Source of the DNA: a virus
Strand: one strand, 5' to 3'
Virus record (IMG/VR): IMGVR_UViG_3300022752_000277
Span: 1-29,962 of that record
DNA: 29,962 nucleotides
The position numbers and the translations under genes are program-made. The notes beneath the pieces were generated by a model. The model was given only the letters and a program-made list of their open reading frames with translations, was not told where the DNA came from and ran no database searches. Positions 14,404 through 21,503 of this stretch are shown here, one piece after another. The stretch's first letter is position 1. Each line of letters starts with the position of its first letter.

Positions 14404-15008
14404 TTGCGCACCCCCAGCCGTTCGGCAATGCGACGACGGGCATACGTCTCAAACGTCTTGGCAAGACGCGGCCTCGAGCGTGCGAACGCAGGCATGACCC
14501 ACGGGCGAGGCGGGAGCGTCACAGACTTGAGCAGCACAAAGAGCGGAGTGACCGAGCCTTTGCCTGGACCCTTCAGCCGCGAGAATCCCTGCGCCAGAAT
14601 CGGCGGGCGGCCCTTGCGCTTGATCATGAACAGATTGAGCGAACGCACATTGCCGCCGCTGTCGCGGAGTGCTTGGCGTCCCTTGGGACCGATCGGCACA
14701 AGCAGCGATCCGTTCTTCGCCGTGATTGTGCCGCCAAACTCGTGGATTCGCCCATACGGGACGTTCGTACCGACCTGCCGACGCAGGACGCCGGACGACT
14801 TCACGGCCACGCTGTTTCGCAGGCGACCAGTCTGCACGCCCGGCGGCGATCCCGGCGCAGACGATTGATACCGTGCCGTGCGGCTGAATCCGCGCTTCAT
14901 CTCGCCCGCGACCAGTTGCGCAACGGCATCCACGCCGGCCACAAGGCCAGAGATAACAGCCGACTCGAACGGCTGCATTCCACTGAAATCGAGGCGGACG
15001 TTTCTCAC
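14400..15008 (-). CDS. HK97 gp10-like neck/minor tail protein (202 aa)
   Basis: After the start VRNVRLDFSGM the protein shows an alpha-helical N-terminal half, a segment GRLRNSVAV, and the family motif VPYGRIHEFGGTI near the middle, typical of HK97-gp10 and related neck proteins. The C-terminus is basic (ARSRPRLAKTFETYARRR). The GTG at 15008 is preferred: GGAGGAAG lies upstream with good spacing, and it forms a GTGA overlap with the preceding gene. A longer frame to 15263 would be entirely inside that gene. Between the motif and the C-terminus there is an extra basic insertion rich in Pro and Gly. Confidence 0.82.
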   Translation of the reverse strand: MRNVRLDFSGMQPFESAVISGLVAGVDAVAQLVAGEMKRGFSRTARYQSSAPGSPPGVQTGRLRNSVAVKSSGVLRRQVGTNVPYGRIHEFGGTITAKNGSLLVPIGPKGRQALRDSGGNVRSLNLFMIKRKGRPPILAQGFSRLKGPGKGSVTPLFVLLKSVTLPPRPWVMPAFARSRPRLAKTFETYARRRIAERLGVRK

Positions 15009-15352
15009 GTCACTTCCTCCAGTGTCAAGGTTTGCAGAACGCCCTTGCCTGCCGGGTCCATCGACGCACCGACCACGCGGTACGAGATGCCGTTTGCAAT
15101 CACGCGCCAACGCTTCTGAATCGGCGTCACAGTGCCCGTGTCGAGGTCGGGCGGGAAGTAAGCCGTGCTGACACGCAACCCGTCCTCTTTGCCGTAGAGC
15201 AAACGGTCGGTGGACGAAAGAGGCTGGATGGTGCAGCGGACACCCGTGTAGGTGCTTGCCCACGTCACAGACGTACCACCATCAGCACCGACCGTTTCCG
15301 TCGGCGTCTGCACCGTGGCCGTCATGTCAAGAAGGTTGTACGGCGTTTTCAT
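15005..15352 (-). CDS. Head-tail joining / stopper protein (115 aa)
   Basis: A small beta-barrel-like protein beginning MKTPYNLLDMTATVQTP and containing CTIQPLSSTDRLLYGKEDG and VIANGISYRVVGASMDP. This is the layout of the phage head-tail joining (SPP1 gp16 or HK97 gp9-like) family that plugs the connector after packaging. The ATG at 15352 forms an ATGA overlap with the connector gene. Its place between connector and gp10-like genes matches the standard siphovirus order. Confidence 0.83.
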   Translation of the reverse strand: MKTPYNLLDMTATVQTPTETVGADGGTSVTWASTYTGVRCTIQPLSSTDRLLYGKEDGLRVSTAYFPPDLDTGTVTPIQKRWRVIANGISYRVVGASMDPAGKGVLQTLTLEEVT

Positions 15353-15978
15353 GCCGCCACCACCTTCCACATGTCGAGCATCACTCGAATCTCTGGCGGG
15401 ATCTTGTCTGTTGACTTGGTGTACGAGTACGCGCCGATGCTCTCGGATTGCTTGCTCGAATCTTCACCAGAACCAGCAAACCACCAATCGACGATTTTCC
15501 ACACAAGCAACTTCAAATCGTCGGGGATGGTCGCGTACCCGCCGACATAGACGATGGTGTAGTTCTGGTATCCCTTGGACCAGATGTACGCATTGCCGAA
15601 CCGCTGGGCAGGTTCGGTGTCGTTGCGCCAACTGGTCGAGTCTTGGCGGACGTAACGGCCGCGCCCGGTGAACGTGCGATAGAGCAGCCCCGTCACAGAC
15701 TCGAATCGGTAAGTGTCCGAATCGAGGACGCTGGTTGTACCGTCGGTGAACTTCTGCGTAACGCTGGTAATCGAAGTCACCGGGTACTCGGTCAACTGCA
15801 ACGATTCATCGCCCGTGCCGTTGTAGACCTGCGTGTACGGTCCAGACTCAAAGGACCGACCGCAGTACCGCTTGACGAAAGCGTCCGCCGCCGAGACAAG
15901 CGTGGTGAGACGGGTATCCGTCGCCGTGGTGGTGATCCCGGCGTAGGTCTTGTATTCGGATAGCGTCGTCAGTGCCAC
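15349..15978 (-). CDS. Head-tail connector protein (gp6-like, 209 aa)
   Basis: The N-terminal helices MALTTLSEYKTYAGI, RLTTLVSAADAFVKRYCGRS and the central beta insertion (EYPVTSITSVTQKF) follow the gp6/gp15-like connector (adaptor) fold, which forms a ring below the portal. The C-terminal helices PDDLKLLVWKIVDWWFAG and EIRVMLDMWKVV fit too. The start is GTG at 15978 preceded by AAGGGTG. It comes just after the tailspike-like gene, which is an unexpected neighbour, but is followed by the normal stopper and neck genes. Confidence 0.85.
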   Translation of the reverse strand: MALTTLSEYKTYAGITTTATDTRLTTLVSAADAFVKRYCGRSFESGPYTQVYNGTGDESLQLTEYPVTSITSVTQKFTDGTTSVLDSDTYRFESVTGLLYRTFTGRGRYVRQDSTSWRNDTEPAQRFGNAYIWSKGYQNYTIVYVGGYATIPDDLKLLVWKIVDWWFAGSGEDSSKQSESIGAYSYTKSTDKIPPEIRVMLDMWKVVAA

Positions 15979-15987
15979 GCTTCACCC

Positions 15988-18198
15988 TTAGAACGTGCGT
16001 CCGTTCTTTTCCCAAGTCGCCGTACCTGGAATGCCAGCCGAGTTGCAGATGACAGGTCCAGCCGTTGCAAGACCACCCGCGCCACCCGTCTTGGTCGAGT
16101 AGCACCGATCGCCCAGCACGCCGTTCAACAGGCTTGCGTCAACGATGAAGTCCGGGTTATTCACTTCCACCGTGCCCGATGTCACGGTGATCGGCGTAGA
16201 CACCGTGCCCGTCGTCGTGTAGCCCGAGCCGGTCAAACGCACCTTTGCCGATGCCGAGTTGGATCGCAGCAACGTCGCCGATCCGGTGTGTCCGCCCGCG
16301 TACCAGCCGTTGACGTTCACCGTCATCGTCGCGTTGGCGTTCATGTTGAACCCACGCAGACCCGCGCCCGTCGTGTACAGCCCGTTGAACTGGTGGAACG
16401 ATGCCGTTGCCGAGTCCTGCTCAAGGACGTGATTTGCAAACGCGCTGCTCGCGTCGATGAACACGTTGTTCCATTGGGTGACAGGTCCGCCGTTGCCGAT
16501 GTACATGAGCCGCGATCCCGTGGTCGCAGACTGCACACGCATTTGGATGTTGGACCCGACAACCGACGTAACCGTGCCACCGTTTGCAGAGACAAGGTTC
16601 TGGTTCGACGGGTTGAAGCGGACGTTTGTGATCGCAAGGTCAGTGACCGATCCGCCACCAAGCAAGATCGCGTTTCCACTTCCTGCACTGCCCGTCACGG
16701 TCGCGTTCGACAGGCTCAGGCGGGTGATCGTGCCGTTATTGCGAATCACGCAACCGTTGCTGCCTTGAATCGTGGCATCGACGCCGTTGATCCGCAGATC
16801 GGTCACAGATGCCGCACCCGCACCGTTGTCCACATGGACCATGTACGCGGTCACGGCGCGGGCTTCAATCCCGTCGATGGTCAATCGCTCCAATGCGGGG
16901 TTGCCACCGCTGCCCGGCGTCACCACGATCATCGGAGTACCGACGGTCAGGTTTCGGATGTTCTTGATGTCAACCGTCTTGACGCCCGTACCGCTAATCG
17001 AGAATGCCGGATTGCTGCCATCGGTCGAGATTGAGATGTTCTCGAACGTGTTGTTCCGCATCACGCAGCCGTTGAGCAGGCCCACGTTGTCATCACCCAA
17101 AGCGATGCCAGCACCAGAACTGACTTTGCCTCGGATGTTGCGAAATGTGTTGTCTCGGATTGTGTCGGTCGAGTAGCCAGTCAAGCGAACCGGCTGGTAT
17201 GTACCAGTTGACGTGTCGAAGTTCACGCCGTCAACAAGATTGTTGTAAAGGTCTTTGTTGGCGTCGGCGTTTAGTTCGCGGTAGTACGTTCCCTCGGAGG
17301 CAACAAACGCGATCATGTTGTCGCCGTTTACACCGTCCCCGTACGATTCGTACGCACGTTTTGCACCGCTGGTCAATCCGGTAATAAACGTCGATCCAGT
17401 CGGGCCACCGCCAGCCGTAAACGACGGGCTGATGTAGTAGAGGTAGACGTACCCGCCAGCCTCGGACACGAAATAGCCGGTGTTGCCGAACTGGTCCGAA
17501 ACGATCTCGCCCTGCACAAACGCTGTTGCGTTGTTCTGGCCCAAACCGCCCTTGAGGAACTTGGCTTCGACGATGTATGACGCGCCCTGCACGTTCTGGA
17601 TGTCTGCGCTGTAGCCCGGACCATTCAGATGCACGCAGTCCGATCGCTGCTGGAAGCGGCAATCGCGGACGGTCAGGTACGCATACTTCGCTGCGTAGAA
17701 CGCATACTTCTGGAACAGCGTAAACGTGCAGTTGATCGCAAATGCGTCAACCGAGTTGACGAAGATCACGCCGTGCCCGTAGTACAGGTTGCTTGTGCCG
17801 CTGGTCCGCTGGGCGTGCTTCCAGTAGTTGCCAACAAACTCGATGCCTTCGATGCCAAAGTTGAGGTTTCCCGTTGAACCGCTTGTGTTCATCAGGATCG
17901 CAGCGTCCGAAGTGTCAGAAAGTTGAATCTTGACACCTGGAACGCCCGACAGTTTCTTGTTGCTCGGGATCGTGAGGCACGTCGCAAACGTCGCACCGTT
18001 GCAGGTCACATTCCGAGACCCGTTCCACGCCACGACGTAAGTACCGGGCTTGCCGATGTGGACATCGCCAACGCTGGTGTCGTCCAAATACCGCTGAATG
18101 ATCTCAGCGTTGTTCGACACGCCGTCGGGAATCAGGTAGTCCGAGATATCAACGCGGCGGGCGAGGCTTTCACGAAGTGCAGAACCGGCAGGCGGCAT
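15988..18198 (-). CDS. Right-handed beta-helix tailspike-like protein (736 aa)
   Basis: After an N-terminal segment (MPPAGSALRESLARRVDIS) the protein has the start of a pectate-lyase-type solenoid (DISDYLIPDG, NNAEIIQRYL), then many parallel beta-helix turns of the form GIEGIEFVG, VRDCRFQQ, CVMRNNTFENIS, LRINGVDATIQG and LAITNVRFN. The C-terminal region ends in a compact GDRCYSTKTGG/TWEKNGRTF piece. Such solenoids are found in tailspikes that bind or degrade surface polysaccharide; catalytic residues cannot be picked out. AAGGAG lies seven bases before the ATG at 18198. It is oddly placed between the capsid and connector genes rather than with the tail tip genes. Confidence 0.85.
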   Translation of the reverse strand: MPPAGSALRESLARRVDISDYLIPDGVSNNAEIIQRYLDDTSVGDVHIGKPGTYVVAWNGSRNVTCNGATFATCLTIPSNKKLSGVPGVKIQLSDTSDAAILMNTSGSTGNLNFGIEGIEFVGNYWKHAQRTSGTSNLYYGHGVIFVNSVDAFAINCTFTLFQKYAFYAAKYAYLTVRDCRFQQRSDCVHLNGPGYSADIQNVQGASYIVEAKFLKGGLGQNNATAFVQGEIVSDQFGNTGYFVSEAGGYVYLYYISPSFTAGGGPTGSTFITGLTSGAKRAYESYGDGVNGDNMIAFVASEGTYYRELNADANKDLYNNLVDGVNFDTSTGTYQPVRLTGYSTDTIRDNTFRNIRGKVSSGAGIALGDDNVGLLNGCVMRNNTFENISISTDGSNPAFSISGTGVKTVDIKNIRNLTVGTPMIVVTPGSGGNPALERLTIDGIEARAVTAYMVHVDNGAGAASVTDLRINGVDATIQGSNGCVIRNNGTITRLSLSNATVTGSAGSGNAILLGGGSVTDLAITNVRFNPSNQNLVSANGGTVTSVVGSNIQMRVQSATTGSRLMYIGNGGPVTQWNNVFIDASSAFANHVLEQDSATASFHQFNGLYTTGAGLRGFNMNANATMTVNVNGWYAGGHTGSATLLRSNSASAKVRLTGSGYTTTGTVSTPITVTSGTVEVNNPDFIVDASLLNGVLGDRCYSTKTGGAGGLATAGPVICNSAGIPGTATWEKNGRTF

Positions 18199-18207
18199 CG
18201 GTACTCC

Positions 18208-18522
18208 TTAGCAGTTGAGCCATGCGGAAACCGTCGCGCCAGAGATGGCCGACACACGCGCACGCATGAGCGGATACAACGTGACAATCTGAGAAGCACC
18301 GTCGGCGGACAGCGTTGCAAGCGTCACCCAGTCCGCAGTGTCAACCACGCGGCCCTCAAGCACGACAGTTGCCGTGCCGCTTGCAATATCAATCTGGAAG
18401 ATGCCGTCTTTGTTTGACGCTCCGTATGCCGCATTGTTTGGCGCATACGCAGTTCCCGTTACGGTCGTCGTGACCGCCGAGAGCATCGCCTGTGTTCCGT
18501 TGATCTGTGGTTCGCCTGCCAC
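18208..18522 (-). CDS. Small virion-associated protein, unknown role (104 aa)
   Basis: The GTG at 18522 has AAGGAGG seven bases upstream, so it is chosen over the frame extending to 18552. The protein has a short N-terminal helix, then a beta-rich domain (GIFQIDIASGTATVVLEGRV, WVTLATLSADGAS) with RARVSAISGATVSAWLN at the end. It resembles the small beta proteins that decorate phage heads or fibres, but I cannot name a family. Its nearest neighbours are the tailspike-like gene and another small beta-rich gene. Confidence 0.75.
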   Translation of the reverse strand: MAGEPQINGTQAMLSAVTTTVTGTAYAPNNAAYGASNKDGIFQIDIASGTATVVLEGRVVDTADWVTLATLSADGASQIVTLYPLMRARVSAISGATVSAWLNC

Positions 18523-18613
18523 GCTTTGCCTCCTTGCAGCAACACCCGTCAATCCGCTTATTGCGGACCTTCAACCGATCCCCGTGCTTTCCCGTGTTGT
18601 CGATCAAATGGGC

Positions 18614-18637
18614 GGCGGCGTAGTTCCCCACGCCGCC
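18614..18637 (-). terminator. GC-rich hairpin downstream of the 18656 gene
   Basis: GGCGGCGT (18614-18621) pairs perfectly with ACGCCGCC (18630-18637) around an eight-base loop, shortly after the stop codon at 18656 on the transcribed strand. Only a broken T-rich stretch (ATTTGAT) follows, so it may be a weak or partial terminator that lowers expression of the tailspike and tail genes relative to the capsid gene. Confidence 0.4.
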
Positions 18638-18655
18638 CCCAGCGGCGAGCGTGGA

Positions 18656-19087
18656 TTAGCCAAAGACCGCAGCCGAAACACCGCGTTCCGTGTTGCTATC
18701 GGGCGACTGATTTGCGCGGGTCAGTTCACCCTTGATCGCAATCAGCGTGGTCGTGCCGGTGGTCATTTCCGGCTTGATGTAACGCTTGCGACCGGCAAGG
18801 TTCACGAAGTACTTGATGACGGTGTTCGCGTCGCCGGTCTGCGGAAGACGAGAGTTGCCCGTCGAACCGCTGGCCGTAAACGCGGAGATGTCCGAGTAGC
18901 CCGAGCCGGACGTATCCGATTCGGTCAACTTGAACACGGTGGCCGCACTGCCGACCGCGCCAAGCGAGAACTCAACCACAAGGTAGTTGAATCCAAGCGT
19001 GTCGATGGTCGTGGTCGTCACCGCCGCCGAGTTCACACTCTGCGGAGCAGCGACAACCGCAGTCTTGTTGTTTTGCAGATAAATCAT
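18656..19087 (-). CDS. Small beta-rich head protein, possible decoration protein (143 aa)
   Basis: The protein follows the major capsid gene directly. It is Ser/Thr/Ala-rich with strand patterns FNYLVVEFSLGAVG, VIKYFVNLAGRKRYI and TTTLIAIKGELTRAN. Size and position fit a capsid decoration or accessory head protein. AAAGGGGAC precedes the ATG at 19087. No family is recognised with confidence. A hairpin (18614-18637) follows it, which would fit a unit boundary after the highly expressed head genes. Confidence 0.75.
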   Translation of the reverse strand: MIYLQNNKTAVVAAPQSVNSAAVTTTTIDTLGFNYLVVEFSLGAVGSAATVFKLTESDTSGSGYSDISAFTASGSTGNSRLPQTGDANTVIKYFVNLAGRKRYIKPEMTTGTTTLIAIKGELTRANQSPDSNTERGVSAAVFG

Positions 19088-19123
19088 GAGCGTTGTCCCC
19101 TTTCTGGAACTTGGTCAGGTGGT

Positions 19124-20569
19124 TTAGGTGGTGGTCAGGCAGGTGATGGGGCCGAAGGTCGAACCGCGACCGTCGCCGTGAACGTTGACCGCGTAACGGG
19201 CCGTAGCCTTCACGCCGATCTGGTCATTGGCCCAATAGACCTGGTTGCTGGTATCAACGGTCAGGTCGCGGCGATCGCCGATCATCGACGCGCCCATGAA
19301 GTCGCCGAAGTAGATGGATTTCACGCTTGAACCAGACGCCGTGGGCAGGATCTGCGAGTAGTAGATCGGGATGCCCATCCACACGGCCTGATACGGGCCG
19401 CTGGCCTCGCCGATCAGTTCGCGGAACTGACTGGTTGCCGTGTCGAGACGCTTGAGAACCTGCCATGCAAACTGGCGGGAACAGACGCCGTAGATGCGAT
19501 CGTTGTTGACGTTCTCGAACGAGCCGATGGTGTTCAGCAGGTTTGCAGTCGTCAAAGCCGACCACGCGCTGCCAGCACCGCTGATGTACGCGCCCGCGGG
19601 AAGAGCCGTCGCAAGACCGCTGTGTCCGTTGTAGGTCGAAGTGCCGTCGCCGAGGAAGTAATCAAGGTCGATGCGGCGGTCGTACGCCTCGCGGATCGTG
19701 TTACCAGCATCGTCGCCGACGCTGATCGCCGAATCCTCGAAGAGTTCGGTCGAGAACTTGAGGATGATGCCCGCCTTCTTCGCGGTCAAACTCACAACGT
19801 CATACGTTGCGTCCGACGTGGAAAGCGCAGCACCTTCGCCGACAGGCGACATGCTGACAATCGCGGTCTTGCGGGGACGCTCGGTCACGTCGCGGCTCAT
19901 GCGCACGACGTTGGCGAGTTTGCGGGCCACGCCGACCGGCTCGGTCAGGTAGATCAGGTTGGCGATGTACTCGTGCGGGACCAGTGCGCCGCCAAGCGTG
20001 TTGACGATCGTGGAAGCGTCCTTGCCGACGATCTCAAGGTCGAACTTCTTGCCCGCGTAGTCGTGGCCAAGACGCTTGGCAAGGTTCAGACGCAGAATCG
20101 CGTTGAACCGCTCGACCTCATCAGCGTCGCTGAAGTTGGTCTTGCCGTGCTGGGCCTTGGCGTTGTACGCCTTGCGCTGCGATGCGCGGGCCATGCCCTC
20201 GGGCGAGTTGATGCTGAGGCTGCCAGTCGCACCCGCAATGCGGGCGGCGAAATCAGACTTGCCGCGAGCGTTCTTCGCGGCCTCGGCCTTCAACTTGCGG
20301 AACTCGGCAATCTCATCTTCGGACAGGCCCTTCGCCATGTCCTCGCCCGTCTGCTCGGCGGGCGATTCATCGACGACCTGCACGTCCTCGCCAGCATCGG
20401 CGGAGACGGCGATGGTCACGGTCTTCTTGGAGAAGATGGCGTCAACGTCAACCGCGTTGCCGTCGCCGTCACGAACATCCAGATTCTTCTTGATCCACTC
20501 GGCGGCCTCGGAGTCCTTGCCCTTGAAGCCGTTGCTCTTGGCCGTAGCCAGAAGTGCGTTCTTGTCCAT
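19124..20569 (-). CDS. HK97-fold major capsid protein with N-terminal scaffold-like domain (481 aa)
   Basis: The C-terminal two thirds have the HK97-family pattern: TLGGALVPHEYIANLIYLT, then VGVARKLANVVRMSRD, LTAKKAGIILKFSTELFEDS and near the end DLTVDTSNQVYWANDQIGV. The first 120 residues are charged and helical (SEDEIAEFRKLKAEAAKN), like the delta/scaffolding domain removed by the prohead protease. The gene lies directly downstream of that protease. The ATG at 20569 has AAGGAA about nine bases upstream; an in-frame start at 20599 would add ten residues. A structured 205-base leader precedes it, as might be expected for independent, high expression. Confidence 0.92.
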   Translation of the reverse strand: MDKNALLATAKSNGFKGKDSEAAEWIKKNLDVRDGDGNAVDVDAIFSKKTVTIAVSADAGEDVQVVDESPAEQTGEDMAKGLSEDEIAEFRKLKAEAAKNARGKSDFAARIAGATGSLSINSPEGMARASQRKAYNAKAQHGKTNFSDADEVERFNAILRLNLAKRLGHDYAGKKFDLEIVGKDASTIVNTLGGALVPHEYIANLIYLTEPVGVARKLANVVRMSRDVTERPRKTAIVSMSPVGEGAALSTSDATYDVVSLTAKKAGIILKFSTELFEDSAISVGDDAGNTIREAYDRRIDLDYFLGDGTSTYNGHSGLATALPAGAYISGAGSAWSALTTANLLNTIGSFENVNNDRIYGVCSRQFAWQVLKRLDTATSQFRELIGEASGPYQAVWMGIPIYYSQILPTASGSSVKSIYFGDFMGASMIGDRRDLTVDTSNQVYWANDQIGVKATARYAVNVHGDGRGSTFGPITCLTTT

Positions 20570-20693
20570 TGTGCGCGTTTCCTTGAAAGTGCGAACCACA
20601 GGGGTCCGGCTTTCTGGGGGCTTCGCGCTTTGCGTGGGTCAGAGACGCCGCAAATGGACTCAACCGTCAGAGCCTGAGTTGTCCCGACAAACC

Positions 20694-20721
20694 GTGCCAG
20701 CACGATTAAACGTACTGGCAC
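20694..20721 (-). promoter_or_regulatory. Leader stem-loop upstream of the major capsid gene
   Basis: GTGCCAG-C-ACG (20694-20704) faces CGT-A-CTGGCAC (20711-20721) around a six-base AT-rich loop. The single plus-strand mismatch (C701/A714) is a G-U wobble in minus-strand RNA, so the minus transcript can form eleven continuous pairs. It lies about 125 bases before the capsid start. No U-run follows, so a leader role such as mRNA stabilisation or processing is more likely than termination. Confidence 0.5.
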
Positions 20722-20744
20722 AGGAGCGATGGGGAAGGTGCGTT

Positions 20745-20760
20745 CGTAGCCATGGCTACG
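20745..20760. promoter_or_regulatory. 16-base perfect palindrome, candidate operator
   Basis: CGTAGCC-AT-GGCTACG is a perfect palindrome in the gap before the capsid gene. On the minus strand, TTGACT lies a few bases upstream and TACGAA overlaps its downstream edge, though at 19-base spacing, so a repressor-controlled promoter is possible but weakly supported. The same GTAGCC-NN-GGCTAC core occurs at 10363-10378 and 23936-23953. Confidence 0.5.
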
Positions 20761-20774
20761 GTAACGTAGTCAAG

Positions 20775-21500
20775 TCAAGTTGTCAAGACCACAATCTTTC
20801 GCTTAGGCTGCTCGGGCATAACAAACCGATCAGACACAGTCTTTGGAAGAACGCCCTTCACTTTGAGCGTGGCAAGTTCCAACGCTTTCGCCTCATCCAC
20901 CGTGACAGCCTGAGTCTGGCACTCGACATTGCACGGCATGTAGGTGTAACTCACTTCAAGGATCTTGCACTTCCTCACGATGCTTTCGGCGTTGCGGTAT
21001 TTGGTCCGCTCTTCGGGCGTCGGGTCGCCCCACTCCAACGCCTCGAACCCGATGCTCATGCCGATCCGCCCGTCCTTGGCCCCGTCAACCACGGCCTGAG
21101 CATTGGGATTCATGGTGTCGGTGCGAATCACGCCAGTTAGCAACCAGCCAAGCCCACCGCTCGGAGTCCGCTTCAGTGTCGGCAACGCCCTCGCGTACCC
21201 CACGCGATACGACACGCCGTAGCAGTGGTCCACAAACAGCGTCTTGCCGTTGGCACCAAAGTACGACACCCAATCGCAGCCCTCGGGTAGAACGACCTCG
21301 CGGTCCATGTCCACAGCGTCGGTGGTCGCCCACGCCGTCACGTTGATTGTCGTGGGTCCGCCAGACTTGACCGTAACCCCACCGACAAACGCAGACCGCA
21401 CGCCGATGGGCGCATCGGGCTTGGTCAAGTCCTCGCCGAACCGCTTGCGCATACGATCAATCGCGGCAAGCCCTGTCACTTCGTAGACGTTCGCAACCAT
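20775..21500 (-). CDS. Prohead protease, HK97 family (241 aa)
   Basis: This serine protease cleaves scaffold domains during capsid maturation. Landmarks are the N-terminal beta region with TINVTAWATTDAVDMDREVV, the catalytic histidine H92 in LFVDHCYG, the nucleophile S149 in GMSIGF, and E182 in ILEVSYTYMPCN at the usual place of the third residue. The length is normal. GAGGAGGA, within the last codons of the portal gene, serves as ribosome binding site for the ATG at 21500. The order portal, protease, capsid is the canonical HK97 head operon. Confidence 0.9.
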   Translation of the reverse strand: MVANVYEVTGLAAIDRMRKRFGEDLTKPDAPIGVRSAFVGGVTVKSGGPTTINVTAWATTDAVDMDREVVLPEGCDWVSYFGANGKTLFVDHCYGVSYRVGYARALPTLKRTPSGGLGWLLTGVIRTDTMNPNAQAVVDGAKDGRIGMSIGFEALEWGDPTPEERTKYRNAESIVRKCKILEVSYTYMPCNVECQTQAVTVDEAKALELATLKVKGVLPKTVSDRFVMPEQPKRKIVVLTT

Positions 21501-21503
21501 GCG

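Noticed and set aside
19622-20677. 351-codon plus-strand frame opposite the capsid gene
   Set aside because: It is antisense to a clear capsid gene, rich in Arg, Val and His as expected from the complement of high-GC codons, and has no domain. The similar long plus frames at 2208-3179, 18338-19330, 16288-17034 and 25405-26421 were rejected for the same reason.
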